This document shows, in pieces, positions 16,661 through 24,727 of a DNA stretch of 64,000 nucleotides; position 1 is the first letter of the stretch; each line of letters begins with the position of its first letter. The notes beneath the pieces were generated by a model, which ran no database searches, had not been told where the DNA came from, and was given only the letters and a program-made list of their open reading frames with translations. This stretch comes from Erythrobacter sp. (lineage in GTDB: Bacteria > Pseudomonadota > Alphaproteobacteria > Sphingomonadales > Sphingomonadaceae), in NCBI GenBank assembly GCA_027311945.1, contig DAICXZ010000030.1, positions 372,001 through 436,000 of the forward strand, read 5' to 3'. Made by a program: the position numbers and the translations under genes.

Positions 16661-17575
16661 CTAACCCAGCTTCGCCTCTTCCAGCTTCACCAGCCGCCAC
16701 AAGGTCTTCAACACCGGCGCTGAAAGGCCATGCGCCTCGGCGGCTTCCACAATCGCGCCGACAATCGCATCGACCTCGGTCCGCCGACCGGCCTTCACGT
16801 CCTGCAACATCGAGGCTTCGTGATCGGCATGGTCTTTCATGCTGACCTCGGTCAGGTCGACAATCGGCTGGGCATCGAGCGTCACCCCGCTGGCGCGCGC
16901 GGCGGCGACGCCCTCGGCCACGGCCTCGGTGATCAGCGCGCGGCTTTCGGGATTGGCGCCGAGGAAGCCCGGCGTTCGCAGCGTTAGCGCGCAGAGCGGG
17001 TTCATCGTCGCGTTGAAGATCGCCTTGCCCCAGATCGCGGCGTGGATCTCCGGGTCGAGCTGCGCGGGAAGGCCGCCAGCGGTCATGGCTTCGGCCACCT
17101 CGGCGGCAAAGGCGGGATCGCCGCCGAAGGCCGGGTAAAGTCGCGAGAAGCCTTCGCCATGGCTGCGCACCTTGCCGGGGCCGACGAGATCGCTCGGCAA
17201 CATCGAAGCGCCGACCATCACCCGGTCGTCGCTGACAAAGCCCGCGAGGCGTTTGTCGTTGCCAAGCCCGTTTTGCAGGCTGAGCAGATGGGTGTGCGCG
17301 CCGATCGCGGCCGTGATGCCTTCGAGCGCGCCCTGTGTGTGGAAGGTCTTGGTGAAGACCAGCACCAGATCGACCGGCTCGGTCACGTCTTGCGGCAGGG
17401 CAGCGCGGATCGGCAGGTGCTCCACCCCGTTGCGGTCAAGCTCGAGGCCATTGGCGTTGATCGCATCCACATGCGCCTGGTTGACGTCGCACAGGATCAC
17501 CTCATGCCCGGCGCGGTGAAAGGCCGCGCCATAGAGGCAGCCCATCGCGCCCGATCCCAGAACCAGAACCTTCAT
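16661..17575 (-). CDS. 2-dehydropantoate 2-reductase family protein
   Basis: A 304-residue ketopantoate reductase-type enzyme of the PanE/ApbA family, which reduces 2-dehydropantoate to pantoate with NADPH in pantothenate synthesis. The Rossmann motif G-S-G-A-M-G is at 7-12 and the active-site Lys is in W-G-K-A-I-F-N-A-T-M-N-P. Length matches the family. Many bacteria hold several family members with other substrates, and no other pantothenate gene is adjacent, so the precise substrate is less sure than the fold. The start overlaps the stop of the Nudix gene as ATGA. Confidence 0.85.
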   Translation of the reverse strand: MKVLVLGSGAMGCLYGAAFHRAGHEVILCDVNQAHVDAINANGLELDRNGVEHLPIRAALPQDVTEPVDLVLVFTKTFHTQGALEGITAAIGAHTHLLSLQNGLGNDKRLAGFVSDDRVMVGASMLPSDLVGPGKVRSHGEGFSRLYPAFGGDPAFAAEVAEAMTAGGLPAQLDPEIHAAIWGKAIFNATMNPLCALTLRTPGFLGANPESRALITEAVAEGVAAARASGVTLDAQPIVDLTEVSMKDHADHEASMLQDVKAGRRTEVDAIVGAIVEAAEAHGLSAPVLKTLWRLVKLEEAKLG

Positions 17576-18123
17576 GCCTTTATCCCTCCCATTCCTGCGC
17601 CGAGCAGCAGCAGCATTTTGACATCGACCGCCACCCCGCGCACCCGCGCATCGGCGACGAACTGCTCAAGCTCGGCCCGGTTTACCCGGTGCACGATAAT
17701 TTCCTCATCCTCGACCCCGCCGCCTTCGCCGACCTTGGCCAGTTCGCTGGCGCGCAGCAGGGTGAAGCTCTCGCTGACCATGCCGGGGCTGGAGAAATAG
17801 ACGCCGAGGTTCTCCCAGCGTGCAGCGGAATAGCCGGTCTCCTCGATCAGCTCGCGCTTGGCGGCTTCGAGCGGATCTTCGTTCTGAGCGCCGTCTTCAT
17901 CGCCAATCAGCCCTGCTGGCAGTTCGAGGCAGTTGCAGCCCAGCGGCACACGGTATTGCTCGACGAGGATCACATCATCGCCGTCGAGCGGCAGGATCAC
18001 GGCGGCGCGAATGCCGCGTGCGCGCCCGACATATTCCCACTTTCCCCGGCGTTTGGCGGTGATGAACCGGCCCGCCCACATCACCTCTTCGGGTGCATCC
18101 GCATCGTCTGTTGCCATGGCCAT
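17572..18123 (-). CDS. Nudix hydrolase, ADP-ribose pyrophosphatase-like
   Basis: A 183-residue Nudix enzyme. The Nudix box ends with E-x7-R-E-L-I-E-E-T-G-Y at mid-protein and has a small insertion in its first part, as in the ADP-ribose pyrophosphatase group; strands with V-I-L-V-E-Q-Y-R-V-P support that subfamily. It should hydrolyse an ADP-sugar or related diphosphate with Mg2+. Two ATGs (18123 and 18117) are possible and neither has a strong ribosome site. It is coupled by ATGA to the ketopantoate-reductase-like gene and follows the TPM-domain gene by 16 bases. Confidence 0.85.
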   Translation of the reverse strand: MAMATDDADAPEEVMWAGRFITAKRRGKWEYVGRARGIRAAVILPLDGDDVILVEQYRVPLGCNCLELPAGLIGDEDGAQNEDPLEAAKRELIEETGYSAARWENLGVYFSSPGMVSESFTLLRASELAKVGEGGGVEDEEIIVHRVNRAELEQFVADARVRGVAVDVKMLLLLGAGMGGIKA

Positions 18124-18139
18124 GCGGCCTATCGGAGGA

Positions 18140-18814
18140 CTACAGCTCGATCAAGCGATCGGGCAGTTCGTTCACGTCGCCCTCTGCGCGGGGGAAGTGC
18201 GGGGCGAGCACCTTGCCGACATCGCGCACGCCTGCGGCAATGCCATCGGCAAGGCAGCCCTTGCGGACCTCGGCCAGCATGTCGGCCATGGCCTCGCCCC
18301 AGACTTCGGCTGGCACGAGCTCGGCAATGGCGCTGTCAGCCACGATCTCGGCGCGGTGCTCCTGCATCGACAGGTAAAGCATGACCCCGGTGCGCCCATG
18401 GGTGCGGCTTTCGGCGCCGACCTTGAAGTGACGCACCGCCGCATCGCGCACGCGGGCGCGCTTGAGCGGACCTGGGACAAGCAGGAACTTCAGAGCGTCG
18501 ATTTGCAGGATCGCCCAGACGGCCGCGAACTTCAGCACCCCGACCGCAAGCATAAGCGTGGTGAATTCGCCGGTGGTCCAGTCATGCCCCCAACCGCCAA
18601 GGAGGCTGTCCCACAGGTCGGTGAAGGCGGTCGGGAAGGCAGCCATCACACTCATCGCGGTGAAGGCGATGGCGGCGCAATAGGCCAGCACGACATCGGA
18701 ATAGCTGTCCGACGCGTTGGTGAGCACGGGCACGATCTCGCCCGAGGTGGTGAGTTCGGCCTCTGCCACCGCATCGGACACAATCCGGTGCTGAGCTGTA
18801 TCGAGTATTGCCAT
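18140..18814 (-). CDS. TPM-domain membrane protein (second TPM gene of the LemA operon)
   Basis: A 224-residue protein with a TPM-type alpha/beta domain split around two hydrophobic segments (about residues 40-60 and 85-105). It contains S-G-E-I-V-P-V-L near the start and M-L-Y-L-S-M-Q-E-H in the second part, as in TPM proteins linked to thylakoid biogenesis and phosphatase activity in plants. The ATG at 18814 is preferred because GGGGGGTGG lies just upstream; a GTG at 18823 is possible. It follows the exported TPM protein by 2 bases. Bacterial role unknown, probably envelope maintenance together with LemA. Confidence 0.8.
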   Translation of the reverse strand: MAILDTAQHRIVSDAVAEAELTTSGEIVPVLTNASDSYSDVVLAYCAAIAFTAMSVMAAFPTAFTDLWDSLLGGWGHDWTTGEFTTLMLAVGVLKFAAVWAILQIDALKFLLVPGPLKRARVRDAAVRHFKVGAESRTHGRTGVMLYLSMQEHRAEIVADSAIAELVPAEVWGEAMADMLAEVRKGCLADGIAAGVRDVGKVLAPHFPRAEGDVNELPDRLIEL

Positions 18815-18816
18815 CG

Positions 18817-19656
18817 TTACCACCCCCCGGAGGCGCCGCCGCCCCCGAACGAACCACCGCCGCCGCCAAAACCGCCGCCGCCACCGAAGCCGCCACCGCC
18901 GCCGAAGCCGCCGCCCCAGTCATCGTCGCCCATGGCGCCGCGAGCAATCGCCTTGCCGGCTTCCCACAGGATGATGTCGCCAACCACGCCGCCGACACCG
19001 CCACCACGATAGCGCCGCTTGCGCCCGCGCCCGAAGAAGGCAGGCAGCACGAAGAAGAACAACAGGAACCCGAGCCAGATCAATCCGCCCGCCGGAATGC
19101 CGCCCTCGCTCTTGCGCTGCTGGCTTGCTTCCTGCGCCACACGCGCGGCCTCTTCAGGCGGCAGTTCGAGCTGGGAGATGATCCGCGCTGCGCCGAGCTT
19201 GATGCCTGTCGCATAGTCGCCGTCACGGAAATAGGGCTTCATTTCCTCGACATATTCGTAAGCAAGGCCGTCGGGGATGATCCCCTCCAGCCCGTAGCCG
19301 ACCTCGATCCGCACCTTGCGCTCGTTCGGGGCTACCAGCAGGATGATCCCGTCATTGCGCTCTGCATCGCCCAACGCCCATTCGCGGCCAAGCTGGTAGC
19401 CATAGTCGGCGATGTCATAACCATCGAGGCTGGCCACCGTGGCGATTACGAACTGGCGCTGGTTTGCCTGTTCGAACTGTTCGAGCGCGGCGGTGAGTTC
19501 GGCCTCGGTGGCTTCGTCGAGGATGTTCGCCTGATCGACCACTGGCGCAGTGCCGCGCTCCGGGAAGACCGGCTGGGCCGCGGCGGGCGCTGCCGACAGC
19601 GCCAGCATTGCCGCCAGCGCCGCGAGCAGCCCGGTAATCAGGCGATTGAGCGACAT
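18817..19656 (-). CDS. YgcG-type TPM-domain protein with signal peptide and Gly-rich tail
   Basis: A 279-residue exported protein: signal peptide about 1-27 (ending P-A-A-A-Q), TPM domain about 36-160, one transmembrane helix about 190-212 followed by the basic segment G-R-G-R-K-R-R, then a tail from about 245 made of repeated G-G-F-G-G-G-G units. This is the usual YgcG layout, which places the TPM domain in the periplasm and the tail in the cytosol. It lies 8 bases after lemA. Family proteins partner LemA in many bacteria, but their biochemical role is not settled. Confidence 0.88.
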   Translation of the reverse strand: MSLNRLITGLLAALAAMLALSAAPAAAQPVFPERGTAPVVDQANILDEATEAELTAALEQFEQANQRQFVIATVASLDGYDIADYGYQLGREWALGDAERNDGIILLVAPNERKVRIEVGYGLEGIIPDGLAYEYVEEMKPYFRDGDYATGIKLGAARIISQLELPPEEAARVAQEASQQRKSEGGIPAGGLIWLGFLLFFFVLPAFFGRGRKRRYRGGGVGGVVGDIILWEAGKAIARGAMGDDDWGGGFGGGGGFGGGGGFGGGGGSFGGGGASGGW

Positions 19657-19664
19657 GGAAGCGA

Positions 19665-20264
19665 TCAGTTCACGCCCATGTCGAGCGTCGGCGCAACCTC
19701 GGCGCCTTCGGTGGCGGCCTCGTAAGGCACCATCGGCTCGGCTCCGTGGATCAGGTTGGCGCCGATCGTATCGGGGAAGGTGCGGATCGTGGTGTTATAC
19801 TGGCGCACCGCCTCGTTATAGTCGCGGATGGCGACGCGGATGCGGTTCTCCTGCCCTTCGAACTGGGTCATGAAGCGGCCGAAATTGTCCTGGCTGCGCA
19901 GTTCGGGATAGGCCTCGACAGAGACCAGCAGGCGCGACAGCGCACCGCCCAGCTCGTTTTGAGCGGCCTGATACTGCTGCATCTTGGCCGGATCGCTGAG
20001 GTCGTCGCCGTCGATCTGAACCTCGGGCCGGGTGGCCGAAGCGCGCGCGGAAACCACCGCGTCAAGCGTGGCGCGTTCCTGCTCGGCGGAGGAGAGGACG
20101 ATCTCCTGCAAGGCGGGAATCAGGTTCGCGCGTTCCTGAAAGGCGGCCTCGACATCGGCCCACTTTGCCTTGGCGGATTCCTCAGCCGCAGGGACCGAAT
20201 TGATGCCACACGAGGCCAGCAACAGCGAGCAGGCAACCACGAGGGCCTTGGGCAAGAATTTCAT
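19665..20264 (-). CDS. lemA: LemA family lipoprotein
   Basis: A 199-residue LemA protein: lipobox L-A-S-C ending at Cys19, then a four-helix-type domain with W-A-D-V-E-A-A-F-Q-E-R-A-N-L-I-P near its start and Y-N-E-A-V-R-Q-Y-N-T-T-I-R-T-F-P near its end, both diagnostic. Most LemA proteins have an N-terminal membrane helix; the lipoprotein form here does the same job. The ATG at 20264 has a GGAGGAACC ribosome site, and an upstream ATG at 20303 lacks one. It heads the LemA-TPM-TPM operon and is divergent from mscL. Confidence 0.9.
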   Translation of the reverse strand: MKFLPKALVVACSLLLASCGINSVPAAEESAKAKWADVEAAFQERANLIPALQEIVLSSAEQERATLDAVVSARASATRPEVQIDGDDLSDPAKMQQYQAAQNELGGALSRLLVSVEAYPELRSQDNFGRFMTQFEGQENRIRVAIRDYNEAVRQYNTTIRTFPDTIGANLIHGAEPMVPYEAATEGAEVAPTLDMGVN

Positions 20265-20411
20265 CAGACGGTTCCTCCAAAAGGTGTGTTGCTCATGTAG
20301 CACGGCGCTGCGCGGTTACAAGCATTGCGGCCTCGAATGCGGCGACGGGATCGAAGTTGCCCGATCTGAGTCAATGCGCCAGACGATGCGAAGGCAGCAG
20401 GGAAGAGGCAC

Positions 20412-20900
20412 ATGTTTACGGAGTTCAAGAAGTTTATCGCGCGCGGCAATGTGCTCGATCTGGCGGTCGGCGTCATTATCGGCGCCGCCTTTGGCAAGAT
20501 CGTGACAAGCCTTAACGAAAGCATGATCATGCCGCTGATCGGATGGGTCTTTGGCGATATCGACTTTTCGAACTGGTTCCTGCTGCTGGGCGATATTCCC
20601 GCTGACTACACCGGCAGCAAGCAGAACTATGCCCAGTTGAAAGAGGCGGGCGTGCCGATGCTCGGCTATGGCGATTTCCTGACCCAGACGGTGGACTTCT
20701 TCATCGTGGCCTTCGCGCTGTTCCTGCTGCTGCGCACGGTCAACAAGCTGCTCGACGAGATGCAGGAAAAGGCCAAGATGGCCAAGAACACCTCCGACAG
20801 CGCCGAAGTGCCGACCGATCCCCAGCTCGACGTGCTGAAGCAGATCCTCGCCGAGATGCGCAGCCGTCCCGAAGCGCGCGCCGAGGCGAACACCGACTAG
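20412..20900 (+). CDS. mscL: Large-conductance mechanosensitive channel, copy 1
   Basis: A 162-residue MscL: amphipathic N-terminal helix, first membrane helix with G-N-V-L-D-L-A-V-G-V-I-I-G-A-A-F lining the pore, second helix F-F-I-V-A-F-A-L-F-L-L-L, and a cytosolic helical bundle with K-Q-I-L-A-E-M-R. It opens on membrane tension to relieve hypo-osmotic shock. A GGAAGAGGC ribosome site precedes the ATG. The C-terminal part is longer than in the tandem copy at 20981. Confidence 0.95.
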   Translation: MFTEFKKFIARGNVLDLAVGVIIGAAFGKIVTSLNESMIMPLIGWVFGDIDFSNWFLLLGDIPADYTGSKQNYAQLKEAGVPMLGYGDFLTQTVDFFIVAFALFLLLRTVNKLLDEMQEKAKMAKNTSDSAEVPTDPQLDVLKQILAEMRSRPEARAEANTD

Positions 20901-20980
20901 CGGCTGGCGAATTGCCGGAGCTTCTGCAATTGATGCCCCATTCAAGATAACTGGGTTCAGGAAGAGCGGGAGCATCGGGA

Positions 20981-21412
20981 ATGTTTGCAGAGTTCAAGGA
21001 ATTCATCGCCAAGGGCAACGTGATGGACCTCGCGGTGGCGGTGATCATCGCCGGGGCCTTCGGCACCATCGTCACCTCTCTGACCGGCGACGTGATCATG
21101 CCCTTCGTCGGCTATATCTTCGGCGGGGCTGACTTTTCGAGCTACTTCATCCTGCTTTCCGCCCCCGAAGGCTACGAAGGCAGCATGACCGACTATGCCG
21201 CCTTGAAGGAGGCCGGGGCCGCCATGATCGGCTATGGCGCGCTGGCCACGGCGATCATCAACTTCCTGATCCTGGCCTTCATCATCTTCCTGCTGGTGCG
21301 TTATGCGAACCGGCTCAAGGCGCGGTTCGAAAAGCCGGAAGCGCCTGCTGCGCCGTCCGGCCCGAGCGAGATCGACCTGCTGATCGAGATTCGCGACGCG
21401 CTGAAGAAGTAG
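20981..21412 (+). CDS. mscL: Large-conductance mechanosensitive channel, copy 2
   Basis: A 143-residue MscL paralogue 80 bases after the first. The pore helix reads G-N-V-M-D-L-A-V-A-V-I-I-A-G-A-F, so the Gly of the usual V-G-V-I-I-G is replaced by Ala and the following residues differ; these small residues set gating tension in known MscL. The periplasmic loop and C-terminal bundle also differ from copy 1, so the duplication is not recent. Both copies share N-terminal F-x-E-F-K-x-F-I-A. Paired channels with different thresholds are plausible but not shown. Confidence 0.92.
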   Translation: MFAEFKEFIAKGNVMDLAVAVIIAGAFGTIVTSLTGDVIMPFVGYIFGGADFSSYFILLSAPEGYEGSMTDYAALKEAGAAMIGYGALATAIINFLILAFIIFLLVRYANRLKARFEKPEAPAAPSGPSEIDLLIEIRDALKK

Positions 21413-21555
21413 GGTGGTGCGGCAAGACGGTTGCACAGCAACCGCAAGGCCGACCGGCCGCCCGCAGCGTGGGCAGTTCTGCTGCCCGCAAGCGAGGATA
21501 GCCAAGAGAGCGAATGCGAGCGCCGGCGCCTGAGGCGCAGATAAAATGCACTCAC
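21413..21555. other. Intergenic region with several short hairpins
   Basis: No gene is visible between mscL copy 2 and the ssrA promoter. Short inverted repeats occur at 21429-21443 (GGTTGC/GCAACC, 3-base loop) and 21471-21487 (GGGCAG/CTGCCC, 5-base loop), without a clear T-run on the plus strand. They may form a weak terminator for mscL. Confidence 0.4.
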
Positions 21556-21583
21556 TTCACATTCATTTCACAAGGCCTATATA
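21556..21583 (+). promoter_or_regulatory. Candidate sigma-70-type promoter of ssrA
   Basis: TTCACA (21556-21561) and TATATA (21578-21583) are separated by 16 bases and lie just before the acceptor part of tmRNA. The fit to -35/-10 consensus is good for a G+C-rich genome; the transcription start would be near 21590. Confidence 0.5.
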
Positions 21584-21584
21584 G

Positions 21585-21900
21585 GGCCTGCCGGTTTCGA
21601 CCGGATATGGCGATAAATGGCCTTGTGTAATAGATGCAGCGGACCCGGGGGCAGTACCCGGCGGCTCCACCAAGATCGGCGTTTTTGCGCCAGTGTTGAC
21701 GGGGCCGAACCAGGATCGACGTGTATTCAAAGACAGGGTTTTTGCCCGGGCTGAGTAACCCGTAAAACTGTTCAAAACCTATAAGTGCCAACGATAACGA
21801 AGCACTCGCCATCGCTGCGTAATTGATGGGCTAACGCCCTGATATTATTAAGCTATACAGCGCGGTTGGACCGACCGGGCAACAGAACGGATTCCGGGGC
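21585..21900 (+). ncRNA. ssrA: Transfer-messenger RNA, circularly permuted two-piece form
   Basis: tmRNA rescues stalled ribosomes and tags the unfinished peptide. In alphaproteobacteria the gene is permuted: the acceptor piece comes first and is cut apart from the coding piece. Here the acceptor piece ends with C-G-G-C-T-C-C-A-C-C-A at 21661-21671, preceded by the T-arm-like segment at 21645-21661. The coding piece begins at 21700 with GGGGCCG, which pairs with the acceptor 3' strand, then carries A-G-G-A-T-C-G-A-C-G. The tag frame at about 21789-21824 encodes ANDNEALAIAA and a stop. The 5' end (about 21585) and 3' end (about 21900) are approximate. Overlapping open frames on the minus strand are not genes. 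Confidence 0.93.
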
Positions 21901-21902
21901 TC

Positions 21903-21943
21903 CGGGGGTAGCTAGCAACAGAAACCCCCACTTTCCTTTTTTC
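21903..21943 (+). terminator. Intrinsic terminator of ssrA
   Basis: GGGGGT (21904-21909) pairs with ACCCCC (21924-21929) and is followed by CTTTCCTTTTTTCT. It lies directly after the coding piece of tmRNA. Confidence 0.85.
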
Positions 21944-21947
21944 TCGC

Positions 21948-22074
21948 AACACCCGCTCGCCCTGAGCTTGTCGAAGGGCAGGCACGGCCTCTGCCCAGCT
22001 GCGGGCGGACCTTGGTGGCTATCGTTGGCCGTTGGCCAGCTTCGCTTCCGACAGGCTCAGGATGAGCGGGTGTT
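21948..22074. repeat. Imperfect 28-bp inverted repeat, diverged copy of the 16567 element
   Basis: Arm 21948-21975 matches the reverse complement of 22047-22074 at 24 of 28 positions; the shared core is CCTGAGC(T/C)TGTCG, the same as in the element at 16567-16654. The arms are about 70 bases apart. The interval between ssrA and the small membrane-protein gene holds nothing else I can recognise. Confidence 0.8.
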
Positions 22075-22099
22075 GAGGATTCCGAACCCTTTTCCAGCC

Positions 22100-22354
22100 T
22101 TATTTCGCTGGCAGGATCGAGGTTTTCTTCGCCGCCAGTTCGCCGCGCTCGTATTTCAGGCAGTCGAGGATCTTCGCGCCCGCCATGAACACGGCGGCGG
22201 TGCAGGCGAGGAACAGCAGCTTGCCGCCCCAGCCCGGATACTGCTCGAGATAGACCGATCCGCGCTCCGTCGCGCCGAGGGCGAGGGCATAGATGATCAT
22301 GAAGGCCTCAAGCCGTGTCTTGATGACAAACAGACGCGAAATCTTGCGGAACAT
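22100..22354 (-). CDS. Small conserved membrane protein of unknown function
   Basis: An 84-residue protein with one or two hydrophobic segments (about 15-30 and 44-62) and a basic start (F-R-K-I-S-R-L-F-V-I-K-T-R). The ATG at 22354 has AAGGAAGGG upstream, better than the ATG at 22375. The sequence G-Y-L-x-like Tyr/Glu/Gln stretch E-Q-Y-P-G-W-G-G-K suggests a conserved sphingomonad family, but I do not know a function. It stands alone between the inverted repeat and astB. Confidence 0.75.
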   Translation of the reverse strand: MFRKISRLFVIKTRLEAFMIIYALALGATERGSVYLEQYPGWGGKLLFLACTAAVFMAGAKILDCLKYERGELAAKKTSILPAK

Positions 22355-22466
22355 GATTGACCCTTCCTTGCCCACCGCGAAGCAATCACCATGCCAGGCA
22401 CGGATTTCCTCACAACACGATGGTTAAGGCCGTCAGAACTGTAAGGCAATCCGACAGTCGGAAAGG

Positions 22467-23717
22467 TTAAGCCAGTTCAGACAGGTCAAGTTCCGCGAGC
22501 AGGGCCGCACGGGCCGCCAGCACCGATTGGGCGAGCGTTGCATTGCCGATATCGGCCGGATCGATCTCCTCGGGCCAATTGGCGGCGATCACTTTTTCCA
22601 GCAGATCGGCCTTGGCTTCGCTCAGCATAAACCGAGGGTCGACCGTGGCAGGATCAGCCACCACGCGCAGACGCAGGCAAGCCGGGCCGCCGCCGTTAGC
22701 CATGCTTTCGCGCACGTCGACCACCTTCACCGCCCGGATCGGGCCGTTGCTGGCGAGCATGTCGTCGAGCCAGCCGGAGACCGCGGCGTTCTCGCGGCAC
22801 TCGCCGGGAACCACCAGCGTCATTGCGCCCTCAGGCATGGTTAGAAGTTGCGCGTTGAACAGGTACGACGAGATTGCATCGGCAAGGTTAACCCGCGCGG
22901 AGGGCACCTCGACCACTTCCAGCGCCGGGAACACCGCGCGGATCGCGTCATAAGCACCCTCGCGGTCAGCGAAGGCCTGTTCGTGCGCGAACAGCACCTG
23001 CGCGTTGGCGACCGCGACGACGTCGTTATGAAAGGCCCCGGCGGCGATCGCCTCGGGGCTTTGCTCGATGAACACCGCGCGCGCCGGATCGAGCCCGTGG
23101 CTGCGCGCCACCACGCGGCTGGCCTGCTCGTGCTGGCGGGCTGGGAAGCGTCCGCCGGTTCGGCCATAGACGAACACCTCGACGCCTTCGCTCTCGTGGC
23201 TTTCGCATAGTCGCATGTGGTTGGCCGCGCCCTCGTCGCCGAAGCAGCTCGGGACCGGGCCATGCACCGCGAAATGCGCGCTGTCGGCAAAGGCGAGGCG
23301 CAGCTGCGCCAGCGTATCGGGCCATTCCTGGCTGCGGTGCGGCATGGTAACGAGGTTGGCGACGGTGAGGTGGCAGCGCCCGTCGGCGCAATCGGGCGCG
23401 GGGCTGACGGTGGCGGCATTGGCCGTCCACATCGAACTGGCCGACCATGCGCTGGCGATCAGCGCCGGGTCCATCGTGGCATCGGCAGCGAGCGCTTCGA
23501 GCCATGCCGCGTTGGGGCGGGGCAGTGGCGCGAAGAACCCCTGCGCAAGACCGTCCGCCATATTGCCGCGCATCTTGGCAAGGCCCTGCAACGCGGCCTT
23601 GCGCGGCTGCGACACCTTGCCTGCGTTCTTCGTCGCCGCAAGGTTGCCGAGGCTCAGCCCGGCATAGTTATGGCTGGGGCCGATCAGCCCGTCGAAGTTG
23701 ATTTCGGTGACGCTCAT
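22467..23717 (-). CDS. astB: N-succinylarginine dihydrolase
   Basis: A 416-residue AstB, which converts N-succinylarginine to succinylornithine, two ammonia and carbon dioxide in the AST pathway of arginine breakdown. The start N-F-D-G-L-I-G-P-S-H-N-Y-A-G-L-S and the catalytic Cys in G-G-G-P-A-C-L-R-L-R are diagnostic; His in G-A-F-H-N-D-V-V is the partner. The ATG at 23717 overlaps the astA stop as ATGA. The remaining AST genes astC, astD and astE are not next to it. Confidence 0.93.
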   Translation of the reverse strand: MSVTEINFDGLIGPSHNYAGLSLGNLAATKNAGKVSQPRKAALQGLAKMRGNMADGLAQGFFAPLPRPNAAWLEALAADATMDPALIASAWSASSMWTANAATVSPAPDCADGRCHLTVANLVTMPHRSQEWPDTLAQLRLAFADSAHFAVHGPVPSCFGDEGAANHMRLCESHESEGVEVFVYGRTGGRFPARQHEQASRVVARSHGLDPARAVFIEQSPEAIAAGAFHNDVVAVANAQVLFAHEQAFADREGAYDAIRAVFPALEVVEVPSARVNLADAISSYLFNAQLLTMPEGAMTLVVPGECRENAAVSGWLDDMLASNGPIRAVKVVDVRESMANGGGPACLRLRVVADPATVDPRFMLSEAKADLLEKVIAANWPEEIDPADIGNATLAQSVLAARAALLAELDLSELA

Positions 23718-24727
23718 CGCCCGATGCTCCACACCATATCGCCTTCGCTGATCCCGAGCAGGTCTGCCGCGCGGGCATCAATGGCCATGCCGCCCTCGCG
23801 GGCCTCGCATGCGCCGTAGCAGCAGCGGAAGTCGGCCAGCCTGCCGGTCGCGAGTAGCGACTTCTCGCCTTTGTCGAGATCGGTCGCGACCACCGGAGCA
23901 ACCTTTGCATCGCGGATCGAGGCGACGTTGTCGGTGCGCGCGGTCATGGTCGGGCCGCCGTCGAAGATGTCGACATAACCTTCATAGGAAAACCCCTCGC
24001 TTTCGAGCATCCGCATGGCAGCACGGCCTGAGGGGTGGGGCAGGCCGATCACCTGCCGCGCCTGCTCGCCCAGCATGGCGAGATAGACCGGGTGCTTGGG
24101 CATGAGGTCGGCGATGAACTGGTTGCCGTGGACGGCGTTGAACTCGTCTGCCTCCTGAAAGCCCATGTGGAAGAACTTGCCGCCGATCGCGTCCCAGAAC
24201 GGCGAGCCGCCGCGCTCGTCGATAATCCCGCGCAGTTCGGCCAGCAGTTTGTCGCCAAAGCGCGCGCGGAACGCGGCGATGAACAGATAGCGGCTGCGTG
24301 ACAGCAGCATGCAGAGCCCGCCCGCGCGCTCGCTGGGGTGGAGGAACAGCCCGCCGACTTCGCTCGCCCCGCCCAGATCGTTGACAAGGCTGAGCAATTC
24401 GGCGGAGACGGTACGCTCCAGTTCTTTCGAGTGCTGGGTGACCGTCGTAATGCGGTAGGAATAGAACGGCCATTTCTGCCCGATGGCGGAGAAGATCTGA
24501 CTGGTGCCGCGCACCTCGCCGGTCTCCACGTTTTCGAGCATCAGCACGAACAGATCGTCGCGAACCTCATCATCGCGCCTGTCGCAAGCCGCTGCCGAGC
24601 GTTCGAGCTTGGCGGTGAGCGAGGCGCGGTCCGGCGGCAGGTTGGTGAAGCCGCCGCCGGTCAGCTTGGCCATTTCGTAAAGCGGCTGAAGATCGCTGAG
24701 GCGGGCGGTGCGGATCAGGAAACTCAT
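23714..24727 (-). CDS. astA: Arginine N-succinyltransferase
   Basis: A 337-residue AstA, which transfers succinyl from succinyl-CoA to arginine, the first AST step. It opens with the typical I-R-T-A-R-x-x-D-L and carries G-G-G-F-T-N-L-P and F-F-x-M-x-F-Q-E-A-D, all characteristic. There is one astA gene rather than the paired aruF/aruG of Pseudomonas. It is coupled by ATGA to the M20 hydrolase upstream and to astB downstream. Confidence 0.94.
   Translation of the reverse strand: MSFLIRTARLSDLQPLYEMAKLTGGGFTNLPPDRASLTAKLERSAAACDRRDDEVRDDLFVLMLENVETGEVRGTSQIFSAIGQKWPFYSYRITTVTQHSKELERTVSAELLSLVNDLGGASEVGGLFLHPSERAGGLCMLLSRSRYLFIAAFRARFGDKLLAELRGIIDERGGSPFWDAIGGKFFHMGFQEADEFNAVHGNQFIADLMPKHPVYLAMLGEQARQVIGLPHPSGRAAMRMLESEGFSYEGYVDIFDGGPTMTARTDNVASIRDAKVAPVVATDLDKGEKSLLATGRLADFRCCYGACEAREGGMAIDARAADLLGISEGDMVWSIGR

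Noticed and set aside
21552-21812. Minus-strand open frames over the ssrA gene
   Set aside because: They overlap tmRNA acceptor and coding pieces and have no family resemblance.
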